A stretch of 64,000 nt of DNA from Penelope pileata (GCA_013396635.1 WBMW01004135.1:357684-421683); one strand, 5' to 3'. Shown: positions 49,508 through 60,695, numbered from the stretch's first letter. The notes: a model not told the origin generated them from the letters alone. Numbers and translations: made by a program.

Positions 49508-50989
49508 GTCTTGCCTTGGAAAATGGTCCCAGCTGTTTTGCACCCCTGGCCCAGAGGCTGAGGCTGGAGGCAGGGCTGTGCCCAGCTCTGCAGCACGGGA
49601 GGTGCAGCCTCGGCCACCAAGCCCTCCCCCTGGGACATGTTAGGGTTTCTGTGGTCAGGAAATAACCGCAACGCTCTGGCTTTGAAAGCAGTAGAACAAA
49701 AACAACGGTGGCAACCACAAAAATCAGCGTGCAGAAACAAGGCAGCCTCTGTGCCCAGGGCTCATTACACGCAGGCTGAGAACTGAGCGCTCAGTGCACG
49801 AGTGAAAGGCAAAATCCGGCGTCAGAGAGCAGTGCTGGAGGGGCTTTGGTGAGGGCAGGGAGTGGCTCTTTATGCCCATGCCGTGAGCCGTGCACCCAGC
49901 TCTGCCGGGTGGGTGCACGGCCGCGCCGCGCCGCTGGGTGGCACTGCGGGATGCGGGAAAACCCCGAATCCGCCTTATTCCAGGCAGGCCCCCCCGGCCC
50001 GCTTTGCCCTCCCTGCGTTGAGGGATTCAGGGTCGGGGAGAGGGGTCAGCGCCCCAGAAGCATCGGGGGAAACTGAGGCACGAGGGCTGCACGCCTGCTT
50101 CAATGGCCAGATCTGTGCCTTCGCTGGGAAGCTGCCAAGGGGGTAGGGTGCCATAAATAACCACCCACGGTACAGCTTGTGCTGCAAGGGGGGCTTTCCA
50201 GGGGCTGATAGCATCCCCAGGCAGTAGGGGAGCACCAAGCAGCTGCTTTGAAGGGATAAACTGCCCTGTCCTCGAGGGGCTGATGGCTGGGGCTTTATTT
50301 GCAGGGAATGATTTGATATTTCTGCTCTACCTCCTCTATCAGACACCTTCCCTGGGAAAAGAGCTGTGGGGACTCAGTTCAGGAAAGAGAGGCAGAAATA
50401 CTTCCATTCTTAATGCAAAAAACAGGACATTATTCCAGACAGCTCCAACAGTAATGGAGGTAACAGGAACCAAGCACTTCAGAGCCTGCATCTGGACAGA
50501 ATCACACTTCACCCCGAGGGGAAGGTGTCCCCCCGCCACTGCTGTCACAGCCAGGAGAAAATCCTTCTGCATTCCAGCTTATCCCAACCAAACGCCGCTC
50601 CCAAGCCCCTCTGCCTCCAAACGCTGGCAGCTCCCAGCCAGCAGCACGTCACACAACCTCCTCCTCAAACGGTGTGCTGAAAGATTTGGGAGCACCAAGA
50701 GAGGGTGATGGAGCCCTCATGGCCGTGTCCCCAGCTCCTGCCAGGAAGGGACATCTCCACACTGCCTCATCTCGCTCCCTCCATCACCATGGCGACAGCA
50801 TCTGATGGGCGATGCTGTGCCAGGTACCACGGCCCTCGGGGAGATGCCACCAGAGCATCTTTGGCAGGGAGCCGCTTCAGGGACCGCACATTGCACCCTA
50901 AATCCCCCTTTTCTTCTTTCCCTCCTCTTTCTTTTTTTTCCTCCCTCTCTTTTTTTGATGCACAAACAATGGAGCTAAAAGGTTGGGTA

Positions 50990-51180
50990 TCGGGCCGATA
51001 ATCATGAATGACGTGTCGTTATTACACGCCGCACATTCATTATCTCCCACTCCAGCCATGTCACAGGCGGCTGCAGGAGGGCAGATAACGGGGTGCCTTC
51101 ATGCAGATGGCTTATTATCAGGATGTTCCAGGAGGGGCTTTAAGACAGTTAGTGATGCTGTTTGCCAGTTAAAGATTAGA
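50990..51180. promoter_or_regulatory. Candidate GATA/E-box erythroid enhancer (TAL1 distal type)
   Basis: Four GATA cores occur within about 125 bp: GATA 50997-51000 (+), AGATAA 51040-51045 (-), AGATAA 51083-51088 (+) and TGATAA 51115-51120 (-). The E-box CAGATG is at 51104-51109. Three of the GATA sites have a CTG half-site 7-9 bp 5' of the WGATAA on the same strand, the arrangement bound by TAL1-GATA1 complexes. It lies downstream of PDZK1IP1, as does the mammalian TAL1 +40 enhancer. Function is inferred. Confidence 0.5.
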
Positions 51181-52039
51181 GACCCCAGAGAATAATTAAC
51201 AATCCCAAAACCCGGTTTTTCTCCTGGATTCTTCTGCTTCCCTCCCCCCATCCTCTTTAATCTATTCACTCTAGCAGGTGTAATAAAGTGATAAGGACCG
51301 GCTCCAGGGATGTTTGTTTGGCTACTAAGGGTGCACAAACCAACAATGGATGGTATTTTACTTCTGGCTCTCAGTGCCTTGAATCGAGACCAAAAACTTT
51401 GCAGCCCCTGTGCCCACACGCATCCATCCCATGCGCCCACACCAGTGCCACCGGGCTGTGTCCCAAGGGCTGTGACAGTCCCCTCCATGTGCCATGTCAG
51501 CATCACCTCATTCCCATTGGGGTGCTGGCTCTGTGCTTCTGCACATCCAAATCCCATCACTGGGGCGTTGGGGAGCCCAACACCAGGACATGACCCCATG
51601 CTGTGCTGCATGGGGCAGGGCTGGAGCTGACCTCCCATCCCACAACACTCCCCCCTGTACAGCGTCTGTTTAATTAAAGCACCTTGGAATCATCAACACA
51701 TCCTCAGGGCCGGGCAGCACTGACCTGCTTTTGCTGGTGGTTTTTGCATCTTCTCCCATTGGCTTGTGAATGGGCACCAAGGGATGGAGCCTTCCACCTG
51801 CCCAAGCTGTGCTTACTGCTGGAGGAGAAACATCCACACCTCACAGGTACAGGGTGTGGTGCAACTGTGCTGGAGGACATCAGGGAATCACCGAGGCCAG
51901 TGGACGCTGCTGGGGCCCTGGGGCAGCTCCCGGCTCATGGGGTTGGTGCTGGGACATGGGGGAAGTTGTCCTCCTCACCATGTTCTTCTGCCAGGGAGGG
52001 CTGAGACAGCGCTGTGCCTCACCCAGCATCCCGACCCTA

Positions 52040-52450
52040 TCAGCCAGAGATGAGATATCCTAATTACGGCAGCACAGGCGAGGATCCGGGCCGTATCAGC
52101 CAGCACAGAAAGGTAAACAAGAAATACAACAATAGACCCTTAACACTCATTAGCTGTGGCAGATAATACCTCACTTTTCTCCCTTTGGGGCTTAAAATCT
52201 AATTAAGATTTTCCAACAATAAATTTCATTTATGCTCGTTCTGTTCTGTTCGTTCGAGGCTGCCCGGGTTTGTCCGACAGCCCCATCCCTCCCCTTGCCC
52301 AGACCTGTGAGGAGGGGATGCTGAACTCTGAGCAGCCCCAGCATCCCCACATTACCTGTCCCAAACCCATCAAGGCTCAACCAGGGCGTGCCGGTGCTGG
52401 GGATAACTCGTTACTCATTATAAGGACACTGTTTTATAACTTCTTTTGCA
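52040..52450. promoter_or_regulatory. Second candidate conserved non-coding element
   Basis: AT-rich island in GC-rich DNA with AGATAA near 52161, GGATAAC near 52402, and homeobox-like AATTA cores at several points. It looks like constrained regulatory DNA, but I cannot confirm conservation. Confidence 0.3.
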
Positions 52451-53523
52451 ACCAGGAGGTAAAAATTAATGGGGTCCCAACCCCTCGCCACACCCCCAGC
52501 CATGAGCCGGAGTGCTGACACAGCAGGCAGCATAGTGACTAATCCTCCTCAGTGCATTCTGCTGAGCAAATCATTCCTGCAGAGCTCTGGGGACGTGGTT
52601 TGTCACAGCCGTGCAGCATGGCACCCACCAGAGAAAAGCCAGGGGATGGGCTGGGGGGTCGCTTCCCAACCCTATGTCCATACTCCCCCAAAATTCCCTG
52701 GGTGCAGGGTAGCATCCAGATTTTCACCAGGAACAGTAGTCTCAGAGCAGCACCAGAGCCTGCTCCAGCCCTGGGGACACAAGAGCAGAGGGTCTGGCAC
52801 ACCCCAGCACCCAGTTGCGGCTGCCAAGGGAAACTGCACTGCAGGGCTTGGCTCTCCCCAGACCTTCTGCCTGATTTCCCACCCCATGCAATTTTTGAGA
52901 CATTGCATTGCCATTTCTCAGTGTTGACTCTGGAGGGCATTTTTCAAAATTTTTACCTGTGTGAGGCTCCAGGGGGTGATGCCTGGTGTGGGGACACTCT
53001 TGTTTTGCACCACACCTGAATTTCTCTGTCCCCACCCATCGGGGACGTCGGCAGCACCACCTTAGCTGCAGGGAAGGAGCTTGCAGCGGTTGGTGGCACC
53101 AAGACCCATGTTGGGCACAGCACCACCAGGTCCTTCCCATGGCTCCATCCCATGCGGATTCTGGGAACAGGATCCATTTTGGGCAGAGCTCCCCATTGGG
53201 ATCTTCATTTTGGACAATGCCATCAGGCTTTGGTGCTGCAGGAGAATAGGGCACACCACGAGACCCTGCCTGTGCTGGGGAACATCTCCCTGGGAGGGCT
53301 CAGGGCCTTTAGGTCCCCACAATGTGCTTTGTTAGCCCGTCAACATGACAAAAGTGCCCTTACCTTCATCTAAGCTGGGAAATAAGGAATGGACTCCACC
53401 TAGAGGCCTCACCCGTCCCAAACCCACAGCACCTTCCCCAAAGTGCCTGAAGGTGAGGAGTGCCGGGATGCCAGAGAGCCCTGGGGGCCATCAGCAGAAT
53501 GGCCGGGGATGGCAGCAATTCTC

Positions 53524-53529
53524 TTTATT
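53524..53529 (-). terminator. PDZK1IP1: Polyadenylation signal AATAAA of PDZK1IP1
   Basis: TTTATT on plus, AATAAA on minus, about 380 nt after the stop codon. It marks a short 3' UTR (about 53505-53908). Confidence 0.75.
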
Positions 53530-53908
53530 GCTGGCAGGAGGGTATATACAGGGAGGAGATCTGTCTGAAATTGAAATGCATAGTGTGGGGCTTTTTGCTG
53601 TAAAAAGGGGGATGAGATGGTGAGATGAGAGTGGGTTTTCAATTGGCAGCATCCCCGAGGGTGGCTGGGACGTGGGGAGGGGACACGGGTCCCATGCATG
53701 CAGCAGGGACCCCCGTGCACGTCTGGTCCAGGAGTTGGGGGACATGGGCCTGGCAGCACATCAGGTGGCTGCAGGGGTGGGGAGGTGACAGCCCCCAACC
53801 TCTTCTGTGGTCTGACCAGGTGGGACCGCATCCTGCAGGTGGGACGTGAAGACAGGGGAACCGGGGGCTGCCGTGCATGGGGACGCCAGTGCAGAGGGTC
53901 CATCCGTG

Positions 53909-53981
53909 CTACATGGCGGTGGTGATCACCTTCTCCTCTGGCTCCAGCGCGTTCTCATAGGCGTGGTTGTTCTCCTTGGAC
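53909..53981 (-). CDS. PDZK1IP1: PDZK1IP1 exon 4, C-terminal PDZ ligand
   Basis: 73 nt to the TAG at 53909-53911, encoding SKENNHAYENALEPEEKVIT and ending TAM. Acceptor CCGACAG. Confidence 0.95.
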
Positions 53982-56900
53982 CTGTCGGAGGGAGAGGCAC
54001 AGGCGGTCACTTTGCCCCAGGGACCCAGGGCAGGACATGGCTCTGCTGAGCCCGGGAGCAGCAGGAGGGGTCCTGTGCTCATCCTTCACCTGAAGTCCGC
54101 TGCGGTGGTCACGTATGTCCCATCGCGGCCACTGGGCACAGCAGCCCCCTCCTTGGCCCCGATGCTCACCGCTGCCTCAACGTTATCCCTGGAGGGGAGA
54201 GGAAAGAGCCCATCAGTGGGGGCTGTGCAGGGGCCGGGAAGACGACAGGGGGAGAAATGGAGCACCCAGGTGGTTTCAGGGGTTGTGTCCATGCACCAGG
54301 AGCCTGGGCACAAAGCCTCAGGGCTGTGTCTGGGGGAACCCCAACTGCATGCCCCACATCAACATCCTGGGCGCTCCCAGCACCAGGGCCACGCTCATCT
54401 CCCAGCAGCAGGCTGTTTTCTCCCGCTAACTGGTTTTTCCAGTCACCTTCTGCATGAGCCATTGCAGAATAATCTCCTGCAGCCAGGAGTGACACGGGCA
54501 GAGAGGAAGCAGCCATACCCGGAGCCCTGGCACAGCACCAAGGTGCTGCTCTGTGCACATCCCTGCAGCTTCCCAAGGAAAAGCAAGAGATGGAGACTGG
54601 GGGGCTGCAGGTGCCCCTCATCGCCTCCTTTCCAAGGAGCAGACACCAAGAGCAGGGTTTTCACCCCAAGAATGTCCATGTGCCCTGGCCCTGCATCCCC
54701 CCAGCCCAGCACTCACTGCTGCGTCTTGCACCAGATCCTGTTGACCACGAAGCAGATGGCCACCAGCACCAGGAACACCACCACCGCGATGACACCCTGT
54801 GACCATGGCTGGAGGCTGCCCCGGGCTGCAGGAAAAAAGGGAGAAGAGGGATTTGAGATGTGTCTGTGTGTTTGTCTGAGCCTCTGCAACCCAGTGTTGG
54901 CCAAGCAGAGCACATTGTGCTAACCCAGCACTTGCTGCATAGCACAGTATGTGGCGGCTTTGGGACCTACCAGCCCCAAACCTGTCTGTGTAGATGGCAA
55001 AGGAGGGTGCAGGTGGCCCCGGGGCTGAGGGAGGTGACACAAGGGCATTGAGAGGGAGAGGAAAATTTGCCCAAAATAATGCAGAAAGAAGGCAGAGGGC
55101 TCAGCAAACAGCTTTCGGTTCCTATGTACCACAGACATTGCTCCTGGGCCGTTTTCCAAATACCGCATGGGATGAGGAATGGTAACAGAGATGGAGCCCT
55201 GACCCGGCAGCACCTCGCCTCGCACTGGAGCTGCTCATGGGGTTGGGTTCAGTGCCTGTGCTCATTTCTTTGCAGCCGTGCCCACGTGGTGACCCAGCCA
55301 CAGGCGGGATGGCCATGGGACGTGTTCCTGCACACAGGAGAAGCCCTGGGGCAGGGCACAAAGCAGCAGAACCACGGCTGTGTCCCTGCTGGGATGGCCA
55401 CTCCCCACCTCCAGGGGCTCCTGTCCTCGTGTCACAGTCTCTGCCACGGGCACATGCGGTGACACCACGTGCCTGGCTCCAGGGACTTAACCCAGGCAGA
55501 ACATTTTGTCCTGACAGATCTCTGCTCCGAACTGCAAATATCCTCCACCAGGGGCAATAAGGGTGCCCAGTGTGACCTGTGATTGTGAACCGACTGTAGC
55601 CACGCGCTGGACTGCTGGCAGCTCCCACCCTCCTTGAATCCTCATGCGAGGGAGTTTTGCTTAATAAATGACAGCAACAAAGCCTCTGTAGGGTTTGGGG
55701 AGTGGTGACGCACTGGTAGAGCGGCCACGGGCTGAAGCTGTCACCATTCTTCCTGCCTTGGGCAGATTTATCTATTATTTGTGTTCTATTTTTCCTGCTG
55801 GGGCTTCCAGTCCGTGACAAGGTTTCTTTTGGAGCTCAGGGTTGCCTGGGTCTGGGTTTCCCTCTGAGCAGGGAAGCAGCTCTGTGCATGGAGCACTGGG
55901 GTGGTTTCTCCATAGGGATCCTCCAGAGCCGCCTGGGCCCTGGGCACGCTGCTGTGGGCAGCTCTGCTGGGCAGGGGGTGGGCAGGCACCCCCAGAGCTC
56001 CCACCTCCACCACTCTGGCTGTGAATTCAGGAGTCATCAAAATCTCCAAACTTTGGTCTTCTAGCAAAGAAGGTGAGAAGATAAATGTAGGAAGCCTCCT
56101 CCAGCCAGCGATGCTTAGGAGACAATGTTTTTGCAAGCAAAATCTCTCCCTCAGAGCACTATTCCCATGAGATTTCAGAGCAGTCAGAGCCACGGGATGA
56201 GCAAACTGAGATCAGGCAATGCTGGCCTCAAGCAGCCTCATGGATCCCAGCTGCTGGGACCAGAAAAAAACAGAGCAGAAAGCCAAAGCGAAGGCAGTGT
56301 GCTCAGCGAGGTGCACAGCCCAGGGGATCCCAGAACAGTTGGGTTGGAAGGGACCTTAAAGCCCACCCAGCCCAACCCCTGCCTCGGGCTGGGTACCCCC
56401 CAGCTCAGGCTGCCCAGGGCCCATCCATGGCCTTGGGCACCTCCAGGATGGGGCACCCACACATCCCTCCTGGGCAGCCCCATGGTAGCGGTGGGTTTTC
56501 CCACCAAACAAGATTTCCGAAGCCAACAACCAACATGGGGTGCAGCCTCTGACAGACAGGGGCAGCTACAAATGACACTGAGGAAAGCAGCAGCGCCACA
56601 ACTCCATGGCCATGCTCCATGGCTGATTGGAGCACACACACAGGACTGCCCGTACATCTTCCCTGAGTGCTTGGAAAGCATCAGCTGTCCCCTGAGCTTT
56701 GCTGTGGCCAAGGAAGCGGTGCCAGCTCTGAACCTCCATTAAAGCCTTTTTTTAATTTATTCCAAGGCAGCAGCAGCACTTCCAGCCCTACTGACAGTGG
56801 AGACCCCGTGCTGTTAAATCCTTCCCGAGTTGGTAAACAAATCCAGGAAGAGCGGTCAAGGCCGGGGCGTCGGGAGGAGAAAGGGGGAGGGAATTTTCCA

Positions 56901-57471
56901 GCGCTCTGGCAGGAGCAGGTTCGTTTTAATTGCTCCCAATTATTTGTGGTGTCAGACGAGCCCTTCCCTGAATTCCGAAAAAATAATGTCGGAGCAATAG
57001 GAAGTTTCTCTATGAAGTCTTCAGGAAGGGAATGAAAGCGCAATTTGAGGAGGAAAGATCTTTGGCCCTGCCACCTCGGCAGCAATCAGAAGCGCAGATT
57101 AACGGGAAAAGCTGCGAGCACAAAGCAACGCAGTGCAAGAAAAAAGTGCTCAACACATTCCTCATCTCAGAGTGCCAGAGAGAAATGAGTGCTGCCGTGT
57201 CCCTGGTGAGATAAGGCTCTGGCAGCGGGGAAACAGGTACAAACCCTGCTCTGATTGCAGCCAGGTGTCCCAGACCTCAGGCACCGAGCCTGCTCGCTCG
57301 CTGTTGGGAAGGCTGCAGAGCCTGGGGCACTTACCCCGTACCCAAGGAGCTCTCGTCCCCAAAGCCACCCCCGTGCCTCAGTTTCCCCATGGATGGGCTC
57401 TTACCTTGCTGGCAGCTTGCAGGCTCCAGTACCAGGAGCAGCCCGAGGGCGAGGAGCTGCAGGGGCTGCAT
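53909..57471 (-). CDS. PDZK1IP1: PDZK1IP1 (MAP17), PDZK1-interacting protein 1 (4 exons, 115 aa)
   Basis: Small membrane protein that in mammals binds PDZ scaffolds such as PDZK1 and modulates epithelial transporters. Exons: 57405-57471, 54717-54825, 54090-54188, 53909-53981; 348 nt in frame, 115 aa (human 114). Residues 1-20 are a signal peptide (MQPLQLLALGLLLVLEPASC) ending at the conserved CQQ. A short segment with QPW-QG follows, then the membrane helix at about 33-50 (GVIAVVVFLVLVAICFVV) followed by NRIWC. The cytoplasmic tail carries GRDGTY and HAYENALEPEEK and ends TAM, a class I PDZ ligand (T-x-hydrophobic). The start is the only ATG that gives the signal peptide. Position and strand, between the CYP4 genes and the expected TAL1 locus, agree with mammals. 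The long plus-strand ORF 53967-54923 is antisense noise. Confidence 0.96.
54090..54188 (-). CDS. PDZK1IP1: PDZK1IP1 exon 3, cytoplasmic segment
   Basis: 99 nt, encoding DNVEAAVSIGAKEGAAVPSG and RDGTYVTTAADF. Acceptor CCTCCAG, donor AG followed by GTGAAG. Confidence 0.93.
54717..54825 (-). CDS. PDZK1IP1: PDZK1IP1 exon 2, transmembrane helix
   Basis: 109 nt from acceptor CCTGCAG to donor CA followed by GTGAGT, encoding SLQPWSQGVIAVVVFLVLVA and the remainder of the helix to WCKTQ. Confidence 0.95.
54826..57404 (-). other. PDZK1IP1 intron 1
   Basis: A 2.6-kb intron. It contains a reverse CR1 fragment at 56325-56480. An AT-rich island at 56890-57150 (TTTTAATTGCTCCCAATTAT) may be regulatory. No other gene. 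Confidence 0.6.
56325..56480 (-). mobile_element. CR1 LINE, short reverse fragment
   Basis: GGGTTGGAAGGGACCTTAAA, CCCAGCCCAACCCCTGCC and CCTTGGGCACCTCCAGGATG form the reverse complement of the CR1 3' end. It lies in PDZK1IP1 intron 1 in the same orientation as the gene. Confidence 0.9.
57405..57471 (-). CDS. PDZK1IP1: PDZK1IP1 exon 1, signal peptide
   Basis: 67 nt coding from the ATG at 57469-57471 to donor CAAG followed by GTAAGA. It encodes the cleavable signal peptide and CQQ. Confidence 0.95.
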
Positions 57472-57660
57472 CGTGCGGGGCTGCACCGTGTGGGGATGTG
57501 GGGGGCTGTAGGGCTGCGGTGGGGGATGGCCCCTGCTCGGCCGGGAAAAGCCGCACTGGGATCGGTGTCCTCCCACAGGAATGAGCCGGGTAAATTATCA
57601 ATCTCCTTAACGAGGGAGGCTGATGCTCACACCTGAGTATTCAAATCCGGCTCCGGGAAG
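57472..57660 (-). promoter_or_regulatory. PDZK1IP1: PDZK1IP1 5' flank and putative promoter
   Basis: The region immediately upstream of the ATG on the minus strand. It holds a TGATAA (GATA) site at 57595-57600 embedded in GATTGATAATTTA, which also resembles an HNF1 half-site; HNF1 would suit an epithelial gene. No clear TATA box. Start site unknown. Confidence 0.4.
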
Positions 57661-57900
57661 GGGAACGGGGCGGGGAGGAGGTGTTGCTATCTCCCGCCCA
57701 CAGCTGAGGCTGAAGGGGAATTTGGGGCGAGGTGACTTGAACCTGACGGCTCCCTCGGGGCTTGGACGGGAGCCGGGACACGCAGACGGCACATGGGTGC
57801 AGGAGGAAGAACCAACGCCCGCATGGCAAATCCCCGCTGCGGCCTTTGGGGAATGCGGCTGAGCTGAGAGCTGAAACCTCAGCCCTGAGCAATCCCAGCT

Positions 57901-57940
57901 CCGGGGGCTCCCCCAGTGCTGGGGGCTCCCCCAGTGCACC
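57901..57940. repeat. Short tandem duplication GGGGGCTCCCCCAGTG(C)
   Basis: Two direct copies of GGGGGCTCCCCCAGTG, each also a perfect small palindrome (GGGGGCTCCCCC is close to self-complementary). Confidence 0.8.
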
Positions 57941-58205
57941 CTCCCAGCCCAGCAGTGCTGCAGGGCCCCAGCCAGCAGCATCCCAGGGATGGGATCCTGC
58001 GATCCATGGAGATTGCACAGAGACAGAGGGGCTGCGAGGGGAATGCCCGCTGGCGTTCAGCCAGTGTCATTAACGAGCAGGGAAAACACATTTGTGGCTT
58101 AGAAACATCCCTTCATCCAACCGGACACACTGCTGGTTGCTGCCTCCCATATCCCACGTGGTGCTAAACACAGAGACCATTAAACACTGCAAACACTGCC
58201 TTCGT

Positions 58206-58211
58206 TTTATT
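58206..58211 (-). terminator. Candidate polyadenylation signal, minus strand
   Basis: AATAAA on minus, 33 nt after a good acceptor (CTCTTCTGCAG ending at 58245) and followed by a GT-rich stretch. Together these make a possible 3'-terminal exon of an unassigned minus-strand transcript. Confidence 0.3.
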
Positions 58212-58302
58212 GAGCCTTCGGGGCTGCTCCTGAATTTCTTCTGACTGCAGAAGAGACAGGAACATGTGACAAAGCCGTGGCAGCACTGCAGCCTGCATCC
58301 CA

Positions 58303-58352
58303 CAGCTGGCATCCCACAGCTGGCATCCCACACCCGGCATCCCATGCAGCAC
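58303..58352. repeat. Minisatellite, ~13-bp units (CATCCCACAGCTGG)n
   Basis: Three to four imperfect direct copies of GCATCCCACAGCTG, decaying to GCATCCCACACCCG and GCATCCCATGC. Confidence 0.8.
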
Positions 58353-58735
58353 GGAGTGGGCTCGCTCCCAGCAAGGGAAGGGCACTCCTGTTCAGGGATT
58401 CTCCCCATGCACCTGGGAGGGACGTGGGAGAGCTGGGACCTGCCCGTGTGCAACCCTGCACAAGCAATCCTGCCGCAAACGAAAAGGGATGAGCTGGCTT
58501 ATGAAGAAACAGTAATGAGAGCGACCTTTGGTTTCCCAACGGCTTGTTTGTGTGTCACCCGTTCCAAGGAAATGTGCAGAGCCTGTGATTGCTGGCTGCT
58601 TGCTCCTCGTCTCTTAGCAAAACCTCAACAAAGAAATCACTGCCTGCAGCAGAAGGCTCCACCAGCACCGCTCCTGGCACCGCCTGTAGGGAATTCCCCC
58701 CATCTTCCCTGCCCTGCTCAGCCCCAGGGGCTGCA

Positions 58736-58800
58736 TGGAATCGTGGAATCATGATTCACAGAACCATTTGAGTTGGAAGGACCCCCCAGCCTGACAGTCC
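58736..58800 (-). mobile_element. CR1 LINE, very short reverse 3' end
   Basis: TGGAATCGTGGAATCATGAT, then TTTGAGTTGGAAGGACCCCC, is the reverse complement of the CR1 terminal repeat and end motif. Confidence 0.7.
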
Positions 58801-59559
58801 TGCTGTCTGCTCCCTCCTTAGGAAAAAGTTGCACTTTCTTGCTGCGTGTTGCAGCATTTACAAGGAACTCAAGGAAATGTTCTTGTTCTGTCCTTGCCCA
58901 CAAGGGCAGGGACTCATTCCTTCGCTTATCTCCAAGCTCGTCTCTGCTCCGAGGCATCTGCTGAGCCCATGGCAGCTATCAGCAAGGAATGCACTGCTGT
59001 GGCCCCTAGTGCCCGTGGCACCTGCAGGGCGGCAGATTGCTCAGCCAGGCCCGGGGGGGGAGGGACAGCGAGCAGCTAGGTGGCAGCGGGCTTACTGCAG
59101 GGGCAGGGGCAGAAATTTCAGCAAATAGTTTGCCACCTCCCTTGTGCTCTTATGATTCTGGTGGTGGAAGCATGTGATGTGGGAGCTGCAGGGCAGAGCT
59201 CGCAGTAGCACAGAGGTGTGGTGGATCTGACACTATTGGACCCATTTTACAGAGGGGGAAACTGAGGCACAGAGGGGCAATCCTCTGGGCAGTGCTGGAG
59301 CCAGCCCCAGTCCATGAGCTCCCATGAGCTTTGTCCATACAACGGGTCTTGGACAAAGCCAGGTCTTGGTGTTTCAGGATTCATGCTGATATCTTCCAAA
59401 AATGGACATTTTTTCCCGAAAGAAATGATGTCTTTTTTTTTTTTTTAGCCAAAATTAACATTGTCTCAGAGCACATTCCTGAGCCTAAAACCTGTTCCTG
59501 GGTGACAGAGCTCAGAGCAGTTCCTCTTTGAAAAATGTGGTGGGGTTCTGTGTTTGTAT

Positions 59560-59640
59560 GGAGGTTATTTTTCTTTCTTCTTTACTTCCTTCCTCCCTTC
59601 TCTCTTCCCTCCTTCCTCCTCCCCATCTCCTCCCACTTCA
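59560..59640. repeat. Pyrimidine-rich low-complexity tract
   Basis: A nearly pure C/T stretch on the plus strand (TTCCTTCCTCCCTTCTCTCT). Confidence 0.85.
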
Positions 59641-59752
59641 CCAGAAAGAGCCAGAAGAACAATAATAAAAAAGAGAAAATAGATAAGAGCAAGCCTGAAC
59701 AGTGCCTAAAGGACAGGTTGCATTTTTCTTGTTAAAGAAAAGAAAACAACAA

Positions 59753-59758
59753 TTTATT
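59753..59758 (-). terminator. Candidate polyadenylation signal, minus strand
   Basis: AATAAA on minus in an AT-rich patch, with T-rich sequence downstream on that strand. TAL1 should be the next minus-strand gene to the right, so this could be a TAL1 3' end, but no TAL1 coding exon is visible to support it. Confidence 0.25.
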
Positions 59759-59774
59759 CATTATGTTTAAATGG

Positions 59775-59826
59775 TTACTCCAAAAAGAAAAGAAAGAGAG
59801 AGAAAAGGAAAAAAAAAAAAAAAAAC
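59775..59826. repeat. A-rich low-complexity tract
   Basis: GAAAAGAAAGAGAGAG followed by an uninterrupted A run of about 17. Confidence 0.9.
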
Positions 59827-60444
59827 ACAAAGTCAATATTTAATTTCACTTTTTAAATTATTTTTTTCCCCATCAGAAACCATTCCCACCCTGCCCCAGA
59901 ATTCCCCCATTTCCCCCCGACGCTGGCCTCCAGGCCTCGCTTGCAGCACCCGATGCAAACCCTGATGTGGGCGGTGAGGTGAGGGCCCCTTGTCGGAGGG
60001 GACCAGGATTTTGGCCTGGCCTCCCTGGCAGGGCCGGAGGGGCTGGCAGGGTGCTCCTCCTGCAATGGGTGAGCTATTGCCTCGGTCGGTTACTCAGTGG
60101 CAGAGTCACTTGGCAGCGGGGCTGAGCCAGGCAGAGGGTGGGGAGAAGGCCAAGGGAGGCCCAGAGCCCCCACCCCGCAGCTGAGCACAGGAATGTCATT
60201 AAACAGTGTCCAGCTGGGCTGTGTGATAACCAACACTCAACAGAGCTGGCACCCGGCCGCTGTCACGCAGCACTGCACCATGGCCCCAACCCTTCATGGT
60301 CCGTGGGTCCCCCACCCTGCCCTGCGCTTTCTTACATGGCCCAGACAGGTCCCACAGGAGCTGGAAGGGGGTCCCTGTGTGGTGCCGTGTCTGGGAGCCA
60401 TCTCCCACCCGAGGGTTGTGCTGCTCCCTTCGTCTCCCTCTGAG

Positions 60445-60695
60445 ATCATAGAATCACACAGGGGTTTGGGTTGGAAGGGACTCTGAAGACCATTGAATCC
60501 ATCCCTCTACCATGGGCAGGGAAATCTGCCCCTGTCCAGGGGCCCCGTCCAACTCAGCTTTGAGCATTTCCAATGCATCCACAACTTCCCCGGGCAACCT
60601 GTTCCATTGCCTCACCACCTTCACCGCAAAAATTTCCTTGCATCCAATATAAATCTACCATTACTCTGCTCCTCTGCCCACCAGGGTGAAGAAGG
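60445..60695 (-). mobile_element. CR1 LINE, reverse fragment, ~250 bp
   Basis: ATCATAGAATCACACAGGGG, TTTGGGTTGGAAGGGACTCT, ACTTCCCCGGGCAACCTGTT and CACCGCAAAAATTTCCTTGC form the reverse complement of a CR1 3' end subfamily. Confidence 0.92.

Larger units (their letters stand above)
49530..53520. other. Intergenic DNA between CYP4B copy 2 and PDZK1IP1 (convergent genes)
   Basis: No supported gene. ORFs of 100-180 codons on both strands are GC-driven and mutually overlapping. The stretch contains AT-rich, motif-dense islands near 51.0-51.3 kb and 52.05-52.45 kb that stand out from the GC-rich surroundings; these are listed separately as candidate enhancers. Confidence 0.6.
57661..60440. other. 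PDZK1IP1-TAL1 intergenic DNA, proximal part
   Basis: No supported gene. It holds the short repeats, the CR1 end at 58736 and the two candidate polyadenylation signals listed separately. Confidence 0.6.

Noticed and set aside
53967..54923. 318-codon plus-strand ORF
   Set aside because: Antisense to PDZK1IP1 exons 2-4, whose splice sites and homology are clear.
55710..55740. A-box-like string (ACTGGTAGAGCGG) hinting at a tRNA
   Set aside because: No B box or cloverleaf follows.
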